A stretch of DNA of 64,000 nt from Dysgonomonas mossii DSM 22836. GTDB taxonomy: Bacteria; Bacteroidota; Bacteroidia; Bacteroidales; Dysgonomonadaceae. This document shows, in pieces, positions 16,943-24,143 of the stretch (the stretch's first letter is position 1; every line of letters starts with the position of its first letter). Under the pieces are notes generated by a model. The model ran no database searches and was not told the DNA's origin. It saw only the letters and a program-made list of their open reading frames with translations. The position numbers and the translations under genes are program-made. The DNA lies in contig NZ_GL892005.1 of the NCBI RefSeq assembly GCF_000213575.1, forward strand, positions 343,995-407,994, written 5' to 3'.

Positions 16943-16961
16943 CTTTATAGGTAGTTGTTTT

Positions 16962-17408
16962 TTATCCGATTGTAATCAGAGCGACTCCTTCTAATACAGA
17001 GTCTCCTTTGGATACATGTATACCGGTAACTTTTCCGTCTTGAGTTGCTTGAATAGCATTCTCCATTTTCATAGCCTCAAGCATAACTACAGTCTGTCCT
17101 TTCTTCACTTCGTCACCTTCATTAACTAATACGTCGATGATGATGCCCGGAAGTGGAGATTTTACACTGCCTGCACCACCACTCGCTGGTTTGGTTGGTG
17201 CCGGAGTTGTAGCTTTAGGTGCTGCTGTGGCAGTAGCTGCCGGCGCTTTCGAAGCCGGACGAGTAACAAGAGTGATTTCTTCCTCGTTGTTTACCAATTC
17301 TACTTTATAGTTGCTTCCGTTTACGGCAACTTCAGCAAGACCGTTATCCATTTTGTTTACGGCTACTATGTATTCCTGTCCGTTTATTCTATATATGAAC
17401 TGTTTCAT
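16962..17408 (-). CDS. Biotin carboxyl carrier protein of the methylmalonyl/propionyl-CoA module
   Basis: A 148-residue biotinyl carrier. The C-terminal biotinyl domain has EAMKMENAIQ with K114 as the biotinylated lysine. An Ala/Pro/Thr-rich flexible linker spans about residues 52-78, and the first 50 residues form the small N-terminal domain found in Bacteroidetes MmdC-type carriers. It is the last gene of the operon (epimerase, MmdA, OadG-like, carrier) and is followed by a strong terminator. It should shuttle carboxyl groups for the MmdA carboxyltransferase. The usual sodium-pump beta subunit does not follow it. Confidence 0.9.
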   Translation of the reverse strand: MKQFIYRINGQEYIVAVNKMDNGLAEVAVNGSNYKVELVNNEEEITLVTRPASKAPAATATAAPKATTPAPTKPASGGAGSVKSPLPGIIIDVLVNEGDEVKKGQTVVMLEAMKMENAIQATQDGKVTGIHVSKGDSVLEGVALITIG

Positions 17409-17423
17409 AATAATTTATCAATT

Positions 17424-17600
17424 TTATTTTCTTACTGGCATTTGAAGCATAGCTTTACTTTTGTCAGCCCATGGTAGATAATCTTTCGACACATGTTTGA
17501 TCGTTAGCACATTGCTTTCTATGTCGTGCTGGTTTTGCACTTCATATATCGCTAAGGCTATAGCTGCTAATACTTCTGACGGTATATTATTATTACTCAT
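17424..17600 (-). CDS. 58-residue OadG-like protein lacking the membrane anchor
   Basis: A short gene on the minus strand, ATG at 17600 and TAA at 17424-17426. It reads MSNNNIPSEVLAAIALAIYE, then a hydrophilic segment with SNVLTIKHVSKDYLPWADKS and a C-terminus LQMPVRK. From memory this resembles the cytosolic tail of Bacteroidetes OadG/MmdC-type gamma subunits (the AAIA-alpha helix, VLTI strand and the Pro-Trp motif), but the usual N-terminal transmembrane helix is missing. It lies 20 bases after mmdA and 15 before the carrier gene, and so probably bridges MmdA and the biotin carrier. Homology is judged by eye only. Confidence 0.7.
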   Translation of the reverse strand: MSNNNIPSEVLAAIALAIYEVQNQHDIESNVLTIKHVSKDYLPWADKSKAMLQMPVRK

Positions 17601-17620
17601 AATACTAATTCGTTTAGAGA

Positions 17621-19171
17621 TTATAGAGGCAGGTTGTCATGCTTCTTGGAAGGATTAACTTGCTTTTTAGTTCTCAGTTGTTCCAAAGCACGGATAACGC
17701 GGAAACGAGTATTTCTCGGTTCGATCACGTCATCGATATATCCATAGCGTGCAGCGTTGAAAGGATTACAGAATAATTTGTTGTATTCTGCTTTCTTTGC
17801 AGCAAGTGCTTCAGCCGGATTCTCAGATTCTTTGATTTCTTTCGCGTAAAGTACTTCTGCTGCTCCATCAGCACCCATAACTGCGATTTCGGCAGTAGGC
17901 CATGCATAGTTGATGTCGCCACGAAGTTGTTTACAGCTCATTACGATGTGTGAACCTCCGTAAGACTTACGTAGAGTAACTGTTACTTTAGGTACTGTAG
18001 CTTCTCCGTATGCATAAAGAAGTTTTGCGCCATGAGTAATTACACCGCCGTATTCTTGACCTGTTCCAGGAAGGAATCCCGGTACGTCTACCAGTGTCAC
18101 CAACGGAATATTGAAAGCATCGCAGAATCGTACGAAACGAGCTGCTTTGCGTGAAGCGTTGATGTCTAGTACTCCGGCAAGGTATTTAGGTTGGTTAGCC
18201 ACGATACCAACAGATTGGCCATTCATGCGGGCAAAACCAATTATTATGTTCTTAGCATAGTTCCCATGTACCTCAAGGAATTCGCCATTGTCGACAACCG
18301 CACCGATTACTTCAAACATATCGTATGGTTTATTCGGATTGTCAGGGATGATTTCATTTAGTAAATCCTCCATTCTGGCAATTGGGTCTGTACATTCTTT
18401 GCGAGGAGCTTCTTCCATATTGTTTTGAGGAAGGAAGCTATATAAGTGGCGGATCAAAGATAATCCATCATCTTCGTTTGCTACAGAGAAATGAGCAACC
18501 CCCGATTTAGTAGTGTGTACGCTTGCTCCACCAAGTTCTTCTTGTGTTACATCTTCTCCGGTAACAGTTTTTACTACTTTAGGTCCTGTAAGGAACATGT
18601 AAGATGTGCCTTCTGTCATCAAGACGAAGTCTGTCAAAGCTGGTGAATATACAGCTCCACCGGCGCATGGGCCGAAGATTCCTGATATTTGAGGTATTAC
18701 ACCCGAAGCTAAGATATTACGTTGGAAAATTTCTGAATAGCCGGCAAGAGCGTTAACTCCTTCTTGTATACGTGCACCTCCCGAGTCGTTGATGCCGATT
18801 ACCGGAGCACCTACTTTCATCGCCATATCCATTACTTTACAGATCTTTAATGCCATAGTTTCGGAAAGTGATCCTCCTATAACAGTAAAGTCTTGAGCGA
18901 AGACATAAACAAGACGACCTTCGATCGTACCACAGCCTGTAACAACTCCGTCTCCAAGGAATTTTTGTTTGTCCATTCCGAAGTTTGTACTGCGGTGTTC
19001 AACGAACATGTCAAATTCTTCGAAACTACCTTCATCCAATAAGATGGCTAAGCGTTCGCGTGCAGTATACTTGCCTTTTGCATGTTGAGCTTCTATTCTC
19101 TTTTCTCCTCCACCGAGGCGTGCCTTTGCGCGGAGCTCTATCAGCTCTTTTACTTTTTCAAGTTGGCCCAT
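17621..19171 (-). CDS. mmdA: Methylmalonyl-CoA decarboxylase / propionyl-CoA carboxylase carboxyltransferase subunit MmdA
   Basis: A 516-residue acyl-CoA carboxyltransferase with two crotonase-like halves. Signature segments are [20 protein letters not shown] near the N-terminus, [19 protein letters not shown], the oxyanion region [16 protein letters not shown] (about 170-185) and, in the second half, [18 protein letters not shown] and [11 protein letters not shown]. The enzyme moves carboxyl between methylmalonyl-CoA and carrier biotin in the propionate pathway. It lies between the methylmalonyl-CoA epimerase and the biotin carrier, so methylmalonyl-CoA is the expected substrate. Whether it acts as sodium-pumping decarboxylase or as carboxylase is open because neither a beta pump nor a biotin carboxylase gene is adjacent. 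Confidence 0.93.
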   Translation of the reverse strand: MGQLEKVKELIELRAKARLGGGEKRIEAQHAKGKYTARERLAILLDEGSFEEFDMFVEHRSTNFGMDKQKFLGDGVVTGCGTIEGRLVYVFAQDFTVIGGSLSETMALKICKVMDMAMKVGAPVIGINDSGGARIQEGVNALAGYSEIFQRNILASGVIPQISGIFGPCAGGAVYSPALTDFVLMTEGTSYMFLTGPKVVKTVTGEDVTQEELGGASVHTTKSGVAHFSVANEDDGLSLIRHLYSFLPQNNMEEAPRKECTDPIARMEDLLNEIIPDNPNKPYDMFEVIGAVVDNGEFLEVHGNYAKNIIIGFARMNGQSVGIVANQPKYLAGVLDINASRKAARFVRFCDAFNIPLVTLVDVPGFLPGTGQEYGGVITHGAKLLYAYGEATVPKVTVTLRKSYGGSHIVMSCKQLRGDINYAWPTAEIAVMGADGAAEVLYAKEIKESENPAEALAAKKAEYNKLFCNPFNAARYGYIDDVIEPRNTRFRVIRALEQLRTKKQVNPSKKHDNLPL

Positions 19172-19263
19172 GTTTTAATATTTTAGATTCTAATTAAATT
19201 ATAGGATAATGCAAAAATGACTTTACTTCATTGTGGGTTTAATGAGTAAAGTCATCTTCTTAT

Positions 19264-19677
19264 TTATTTTTTTGGAGTCTCACAGAGTTCTGTAAGAACG
19301 CTTCCAGTTGATTTCGGGTGAAGGAATGCGATATCAAGACCTTCAGCGCCACGGCGAGGGGCTTTGTCTATTAGTTGAACTCCTTTAGCTTCTACTTCAG
19401 CTAAAGCGTTTGCTACGCCGTCTTGAACACACCATGCAATGTGGTGAATTCCTTCTCCTTTTTTCTCAATAAATTTAGCAATTGTGCTGTCTGGACTTGT
19501 TGGCTCAAGCAGTTCAATTTTTGTTTGACCTACTTTGAAGAAAGCAGTCTTTACTTTTTGATCTTCAACAACCTCTATGCTGTAGCATTTCAAGCCTAAA
19601 ACTCCTTCATAATAAGGAAGTTGTTCTTCGATGCTTTTCACAGCAATACCTAGATGTTCAATGTGCGAAATATCCAT
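19264..19677 (-). CDS. mce: Methylmalonyl-CoA epimerase
   Basis: A 137-residue glyoxalase-fold protein that interconverts (R)- and (S)-methylmalonyl-CoA. The start HIEHLGIAVKSIEE carries the metal-ligand His, IELLEPTSPDSTIAKFIEKKG holds the ligand Glu, and GIHHIAWCVQD holds further His residues. The end GLDIAFLHPKSTGSVLTELCE is typical and provides the last ligand Glu. It is the first gene of the operon with mmdA 92 bases downstream. It links the mutase product to the decarboxylase in succinate-to-propionate fermentation. A -7 box lies 38 bases before its ATG. Confidence 0.94.
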   Translation of the reverse strand: MDISHIEHLGIAVKSIEEQLPYYEGVLGLKCYSIEVVEDQKVKTAFFKVGQTKIELLEPTSPDSTIAKFIEKKGEGIHHIAWCVQDGVANALAEVEAKGVQLIDKAPRRGAEGLDIAFLHPKSTGSVLTELCETPKK

Positions 19678-20019
19678 GTTATATTTGAATAAAAAGTTAT
19701 TATTTAGTTCGCCCCAAAGGTACTATTAAAATATAAGACAACGAAATTAAAATTATAAAAAAACTTGTATTATGCACAAAAAATAAGAAACTGTGCATTT
19801 GTGGAAATATGTTACTGTTTCTATTGATATTGTGGTTCTTGTAGTTGTACTACGTAACAATATATTCATATTTAGCACTAATTGCTATGTTATTAATATT
19901 GATTGTATATTGCCTACACTCATATCCCTTTTATATCAAACAGATAATTTTGTGAACAATGTGTTATAGCTGGTTGTTATATTATAACCTATTGTTCCAT
20001 CTTTTAAAATGATATTGCT
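19678..20019. other. Divergent intergenic region, mce and the 87-residue gene
   Basis: This 342-base AT-rich region contains no reading frame I would call. It holds the mce promoter box at 19715-19722 on the minus strand and a plus-strand TAATTTTG box at 19945-19952 that could serve the gene at 20020. I see no strong hairpin or repeat in the middle part. Confidence 0.4.
19715..19722 (-). promoter_or_regulatory. Predicted -7 box (TACCTTTG) for the mce operon
   Basis: The minus strand reads TACCTTTGGGGCG. The box is a perfect TAnnTTTG. A TTG on the same strand lies 16 bases upstream (19739-19741), a little closer than the usual spacing of about 19. Confidence 0.5.
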
Positions 20020-20283
20020 ATGAGACTTAGAGATGTTTTGAAGGTAGGGGATATATTATATAGAGTTGACCCCAAAAAGTTGTCTATTAAGGAGTTTAAG
20101 GTTAATTCTCCTGACGAAGTCGTAAATTTTACGACGACCAATTATGAGGATTTTTCCGTAGCGTGTGAAAAGAAACGATTCTCTTTGCCTTTCGATAACT
20201 TCCCTTTTGAGTTTAAAGGGTTTATATACTTCCAGAGTGAAGATGAAGCGAATAACTTTATAAAAACTCAAATAGGATTATAG
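20020..20283 (+). CDS. Small hypothetical protein (87 residues)
   Basis: I do not recognise this family. The 87-residue product is hydrophilic and mixed-charge, with no signal peptide or membrane helix. The opening MRLRDVLKVGDILYRVD suggests a beta-rich small domain (the KVGDxLYRV pattern is common in small barrel-like domains), and the end QSEDEANNFIKTQIGL looks helical. A good bidirectional terminator follows, and a -7-like box lies 67 bases upstream, which together support it as a real expressed gene. It is transcribed divergently from the mce operon and has no operon partner. Function unknown. Confidence 0.6.
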   Translation: MRLRDVLKVGDILYRVDPKKLSIKEFKVNSPDEVVNFTTTNYEDFSVACEKKRFSLPFDNFPFEFKGFIYFQSEDEANNFIKTQIGL

Positions 20284-20320
20284 TTGTTTAGTTTATACAA
20301 TTGCTATTGTATTATAATAC

Positions 20321-20355
20321 AAAAAGATTATCCCAATCGGGATAATCTTTTTTGT
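20321..20355. terminator. Bidirectional terminator
   Basis: A perfect 14-bp stem (left arm 20321-20334, core GATTATCCC; right arm 20339-20352, core GGGATAATC) with an AATC loop, A-run before and T-run after. It separates the plus-strand 87-residue gene from the converging DUF2807 gene. Confidence 0.88.
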
Positions 20356-20373
20356 TTTTATGCTTTAGGCTTC

Positions 20374-21090
20374 TTATTCTTGTCTCGAAATCTTACCGCT
20401 TCCGGATATTGACTGATCTATTTGTGGGTTACCTTTATACTTAACACTACCACTGCCAGAGATACTTACGTCTAGATATTTGTTTGCATATACAAAAAAG
20501 TCTCCGCTCCCTGATACCGAACATTTAACAGAGTCGGCAACCAGATCTGTAGCTATTACTTTACCGCTTCCTGATATTCTGGAGTCTATGTTTGTTACTT
20601 TACCTTTTGCATTTACATCGCCCGATCCTGATACTCTTGTTGATAATGAGTGGCATATAAGGCTGTCTATAATAATGTTGCCGCTCCCTGATACCGATAC
20701 ATCTAATTTTGATGTTTCTAACTTGCCTTTTAGGTGAGCTTTCATAGAACCGCTTATGCTTAGGCTTGTCAGGTCTTTCGAGTTAGTATATATCTTGTAT
20801 GTTGTAGGGTTGATGTTTTCTTTACTCTTGAAAGATAGCACGTCACCATCTGTTTTTATTATCAACAATGGATAAATATTTTCATCAGTCTCTACGCGCA
20901 CATATGGTGCTACGTCCGGCTTTTGCTCATAAACGAGTTCACCGCCTCCGCCAAATTCAATGGCTTTATAGTCAGATATACTAACTTCGTTTTCTACTAT
21001 TGTTCCGTTACCTCTTACCGAATTGAAGTTACAAGACTGGGCAACAAATATTAATAAACTAATGCTGATTGTGTATAAAATAGATTTCAT
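20374..21090 (-). CDS. DUF2807 (GIN-domain) lipoprotein
   Basis: A 238-residue putative surface or periplasmic lipoprotein of the DUF2807 head-GIN family. The signal peptide ends in a lipobox-like VAQSC with C20 as the lipidated cysteine. The mature part is dominated by a repeating SGSG motif (SISGSMKAHL, SVSGSGNI, RVSGSGDV, RISGSGKV, SVSGSGDF, SISGSGSV, SISGSGKI), roughly every 20 residues, which builds a beta-solenoid. These proteins are abundant in Bacteroidetes and are often called putative auto-transporter adhesins; true function is not known. It is a single gene facing a terminator. Confidence 0.85.
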   Translation of the reverse strand: MKSILYTISISLLIFVAQSCNFNSVRGNGTIVENEVSISDYKAIEFGGGGELVYEQKPDVAPYVRVETDENIYPLLIIKTDGDVLSFKSKENINPTTYKIYTNSKDLTSLSISGSMKAHLKGKLETSKLDVSVSGSGNIIIDSLICHSLSTRVSGSGDVNAKGKVTNIDSRISGSGKVIATDLVADSVKCSVSGSGDFFVYANKYLDVSISGSGSVKYKGNPQIDQSISGSGKISRQE

Positions 21091-21170
21091 TTCTATAATA
21101 ATTTAAAATTGTTAACTTATAGATATGACGGCATAACTATGTTTTTGGTTACAGAAAAAATCAAAAAAAA

Positions 21171-21560
21171 TTAAATAATTTTATTTTTAATGAAAAATAC
21201 AACCAGCAGCACCCATCCTGCAATCATAAACATGCCTCCGATAGGGGTAATGGGACCTAAAAATTTTAAGTTCACATTCCAATATTCGGAGAAGGCTAGA
21301 AAGTAAATACTAAACGAAAACAAGAATACACCCACAATTATGGAGATAGCAGCCCACTTCTCGATAGAGGACGTGAAAGACAGAGTCAGCCCTATTACCA
21401 GCAATACAATCGCATGATACATCTGATAACGTACCCCTGTGTCGAAGCTCGCTAACTTGTCGGGAGTAAGCATCGCTTTGAAGGCATGTGCTCCAAAAGC
21501 TCCAAGTATAACAGATATAGTCCCGTATACACTTGCTGCAATTAATACGAGTTGTTTCAT
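21171..21560 (-). CDS. DUF423 small inner-membrane protein (YgdD family)
   Basis: A 129-residue protein with four hydrophobic helices. The family signature is near the start: GTISVILGAFGAHAFKAML (about residues 14-32) followed by TGVRYQMYHAIVLLVIGL. The C-terminal GPITPIGGMFMIAGWVLL matches the conserved end of DUF423. The ATG overlaps the citrate-synthase stop by four bases (ATGA), so the two are translationally coupled. No biochemical role is established for the family; conserved Gly and His residues in the first helix are its main feature. Confidence 0.88.
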   Translation of the reverse strand: MKQLVLIAASVYGTISVILGAFGAHAFKAMLTPDKLASFDTGVRYQMYHAIVLLVIGLTLSFTSSIEKWAAISIIVGVFLFSFSIYFLAFSEYWNVNLKFLGPITPIGGMFMIAGWVLLVVFFIKNKII

Positions 21561-22918
21561 TCTCTTTTATCTATTGGTATGTATTCGCGAACGTCAGCAG
21601 CATTTTTATATGCCGGGCGGATAATTCGTTTTTGCTTAAAGTTCAGTTCTTCGATACGGTGTGCTGTCCATCCTACAATACGAGCCATGGCAAACAAAGG
21701 AGTGTAAATTTCCTGCGGAAGGCCAATCATATCGTATACAAATCCGGAGTAAAAGTCCACGTTGGCACATACCTGTTTGTTTACATTCTTGCCTTTGGTT
21801 TCCATGAAGTTGAAGATTGCCCGCTCTTCTAATAAGGTGTAGAAGTTATATTCAGCTTCGCGCCCTTTCTCAATTGCCAGATCTCGAGCCATTTCTTTCA
21901 GGAGAACAGTACGAGGGTCTGATATGGTGTATATAGCGTGCCCGATACCGTAAATAAGCCCGGTGCGGTCATAAGCTTCTTTGTTCAATATCTTGCAAAG
22001 GTAATTGTCTATTTCTTCAACGCTGGTCCAGTCTTTAACCTCACTCTTGATTGTTTGTATCATGTCTATAACCTTCAGGTTTGCTCCTCCGTGCAGTGGC
22101 CCTTTTAGTGAGCCGATACCTGCGGCAATAGTAGAATATGTATCAGTGCCTGTCGAGCTGGTTACGCGTACCGTAAATGTAGAGTTGTTCCCTCCACCAT
22201 GGTCGGCATGTACCATCATGGCTAGGTCTAGAATTTTTACATCTAGTGGAGTGTAATGTCGTCCTTTCATCATGTAAAGGAAATTCTCGGCTAGAGAAAC
22301 GTCCGGTTGAGGGTGTCTTATATGTAACGACTTGCCTTGTCCATGTCGTATGGCATTATGTGCATAGGCTACTATAGTAGGGAATGTTGCGATTAGATTG
22401 ACCGATTGTTTGATTAGGTTTTCGGGAGTTGTATCATCTGGATTCTCATCGAATGTATATAGCTCGAGCACGCATCTTGACAGATAGTTCATGATGTCTT
22501 TTCCTACCAAGTCTAATATATGCATCACTATCTTAGGATTCAGATCCATGGTTCTGCTTATTACACCCGAGAACTCTTTTAGTTCTTCTCTACTCGGTAG
22601 ATTACCTGAGAGAATCAGATAAACGACTTCTTCAAATCCCAGACGGTCTTCTTTCTGAGCTCCTTTTACTATATCTTCAAGGCTAATTCCTCTGTATATC
22701 AGTCTACCCGGTATTGGAGTCAGTTTCCCTTCAGCATCACGTTCGTACCCAACAACGTCACCCACCTTTGTCAGACCAACAACAACTCCTGTATGGTCTT
22801 CATTTCTAAGTCCACGTTTTACATTGAATGTTTTGAAAAGTTCGTTGTCAATGTTGCATGTTGTTTCTACTGTTTTTGATATTTTTTTTATTGTTTCACT
22901 ATCTTTTAATCTATCCAT
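21557..22918 (-). CDS. gltA: Citrate synthase
   Basis: A 453-residue citrate synthase (oxaloacetate + acetyl-CoA to citrate). I choose the ATG at 22918 (MDRLKDSETIKKI); an ATG 57 bases further upstream adds a hydrophobic stretch unlike the family. Catalytic segments include MVHADHGGGNNSTFTVRV (first His), GSLKGPLHGGANLKV (second catalytic His) and FYSGFVYDMIGLP (Asp-containing region is replaced by a typical variant around VCANVDFYSG). The sequence looks like the long Bacteroidetes form. It lies two genes downstream of aconitase on the same strand and overlaps the DUF423 gene by four bases. Confidence 0.93.
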   Translation of the reverse strand: MDRLKDSETIKKISKTVETTCNIDNELFKTFNVKRGLRNEDHTGVVVGLTKVGDVVGYERDAEGKLTPIPGRLIYRGISLEDIVKGAQKEDRLGFEEVVYLILSGNLPSREELKEFSGVISRTMDLNPKIVMHILDLVGKDIMNYLSRCVLELYTFDENPDDTTPENLIKQSVNLIATFPTIVAYAHNAIRHGQGKSLHIRHPQPDVSLAENFLYMMKGRHYTPLDVKILDLAMMVHADHGGGNNSTFTVRVTSSTGTDTYSTIAAGIGSLKGPLHGGANLKVIDMIQTIKSEVKDWTSVEEIDNYLCKILNKEAYDRTGLIYGIGHAIYTISDPRTVLLKEMARDLAIEKGREAEYNFYTLLEERAIFNFMETKGKNVNKQVCANVDFYSGFVYDMIGLPQEIYTPLFAMARIVGWTAHRIEELNFKQKRIIRPAYKNAADVREYIPIDKRE

Positions 22919-23002
22919 AATATCTGGTTTTAATTGTTTGTCAATGGTACTTATTAGGAACAAAAAATTATTCAAATAGGTTCTTGAATAATATAAATAT
23001 AT

Positions 23003-23440
23003 TTAGAATACTATATCGCAATTTCTTTCTGTTTCGTCTATTTTTGCTCCCAAACTTTTGTAGAAGGATATCGCTGGTTTGTTCCATTCTGAAACTTGCC
23101 ATCTTAACCTGTCGCACTTCTCTTTCTCCGCATGTTTGATAACTGCATTGATGAGTAGCGAGCCGATTCCCTTTCCTCTATATTTTTCTTTTATGTAAAG
23201 GTCATCCATATATAAGGATTTACCCACCCATGTGTAATATGCAAAGAAAAATGTAGCATATCCTATAATACTATTATCTTCGTCTCTGGCTGTAAAACCA
23301 TGAAGGAAGTCTTTCTCGGATATCATCTTTTCTACCGAATTTTTCATCTTTTCCGGTTGGTTCTGGAATGTTGCAAATTCAAGAAAAAGAGCAACTAGTT
23401 CTTCGAAATCATTCTCTTCAATGTTTTTTATTGTTACCAT
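23003..23440 (-). CDS. GNAT-family N-acetyltransferase
   Basis: A 145-residue GNAT acetyltransferase starting MVTIKNIEENDFEELVALF. I prefer the ATG at 23440 because it follows the DJ-1 stop by 10 bases with an AAGGATC ribosome-binding sequence in between; an ATG at 23470 would overlap the DJ-1 gene. The acetyl-CoA loop is KYRGKGIGSLLINAVIKHAE (about residues 94-113), preceded by SLYMDDLYI. The final part NKPAISFYKSLGAK is the usual beta6-beta7 region. This resembles small diamine or amino-acid acetyltransferases, but the substrate is not known. Confidence 0.85.
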   Translation of the reverse strand: MVTIKNIEENDFEELVALFLEFATFQNQPEKMKNSVEKMISEKDFLHGFTARDEDNSIIGYATFFFAYYTWVGKSLYMDDLYIKEKYRGKGIGSLLINAVIKHAEKEKCDRLRWQVSEWNKPAISFYKSLGAKIDETERNCDIVF

Positions 23441-23450
23441 ATTTTGATCC

Positions 23451-24035
23451 TTAATCAGTAAAGTTGTCAACGATTTTATCTTCTTGCCAGTTGTATTCTA
23501 TTCTTTTTGCTATTTCTCTTGCTTTTTCTAGTCCCTTTATGTCTGCGATAAAGCCTAAAGCCATATCTATCCCTGCGCTAATACCTGAGGATGTATAGTA
23601 TTTGCCATCTACTACCCATCGGGCTTGTTTTATCCAAGTGACTTGATCGGAGCTTTGTTTTACCCAATCGAAAGACCGTTTGTTAGATGTTGCTTCTCTT
23701 CCGTCCAATAGACCCGTCTTTGCCAGTAAGGCACTTCCTGTACAGACGGTGATAACAAATTGACTTTTAGTAGCTAGATGTTTAATTGTGTCAATAAAGC
23801 TGGAGTTGTTTATTTCATCCCTTGCGCCTATTCCTCCAGGAAGAAACAATACCTGATCGGAGATAAACTGATCAAGTTTTTCTGTTGCGATGTGTATATT
23901 GTCTTGATTCGAAATCAAACCGCCATCCAGAGAATAGTATTTGATTTCCCATTCGTCTGCTTTGCCAAAAACTTCCACAGGACCAAATACGTCAAGGGTT
24001 TCAAAGTTGTGAAATAGTACAACGTTTATGATCAT
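23451..24035 (-). CDS. DJ-1/PfpI-family protein (isonitrile-hydratase-like)
   Basis: A 194-residue protein of the DJ-1/PfpI superfamily. The nucleophile elbow is FVITVCTGSALLAKTG with C98, and the start VVLFHNFETLDVFGPVEVF resembles the isonitrile hydratase / AraC-associated DJ-1 branch; no AraC DNA-binding domain follows. The later GREATSNKRSFDWVKQ and TSSGISAGIDMAL segments support this branch. It lies between aconitase and the GNAT gene and is separated from aconitase by a 13-bp inverted repeat. Possible activities are amidase-like, glyoxalase-like or stress protection; I cannot choose. Confidence 0.8.
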   Translation of the reverse strand: MIINVVLFHNFETLDVFGPVEVFGKADEWEIKYYSLDGGLISNQDNIHIATEKLDQFISDQVLFLPGGIGARDEINNSSFIDTIKHLATKSQFVITVCTGSALLAKTGLLDGREATSNKRSFDWVKQSSDQVTWIKQARWVVDGKYYTSSGISAGIDMALGFIADIKGLEKAREIAKRIEYNWQEDKIVDNFTD

Positions 24036-24054
24036 TGCTACATTGTGTTTCTAC

Positions 24055-24109
24055 GTAAAAGGTGACAAAGGGAACAGTTTAATGATGTTTTCGTAATGTC
24101 ACCTTTTAC
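24055..24109. repeat. 13-bp inverted repeat between aconitase and DJ-1 genes
   Basis: GTAAAAGGTGACA (24055-24067) is perfectly repeated as TGTCACCTTTTAC (24097-24109) with a 29-base spacer. The hairpin lies in the 108-base gap after the aconitase stop and before the DJ-1 start. It lacks a T-run on the minus strand, so it is not a standard terminator. Confidence 0.6.
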
Positions 24110-24143
24110 TATAGGTGTAACTTTATAATGAGATAAATAAAAA

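Larger units (their letters stand above)
16446..16961. other. 516-base gene-free region with two related hairpins
   Basis: No gene of credible length is seen on either strand. The right end of the region (toward the biotin carrier gene) holds a terminator hairpin, and a second, similar hairpin lies at 16586-16617. Between them, 16620-16909 is AT-rich with a plus-strand TAGCTTTG box at 16702-16709. The left end holds the yceD promoter. The middle could encode a small RNA, but nothing in the sequence proves it. Confidence 0.4.

Noticed and set aside
20480-20737. Possible tandem repeat or CRISPR-like array in the DUF2807 gene
   Set aside because: The periodicity comes from SGSG codons in a protein repeat; unit lengths and sequences vary and there are no spacers.
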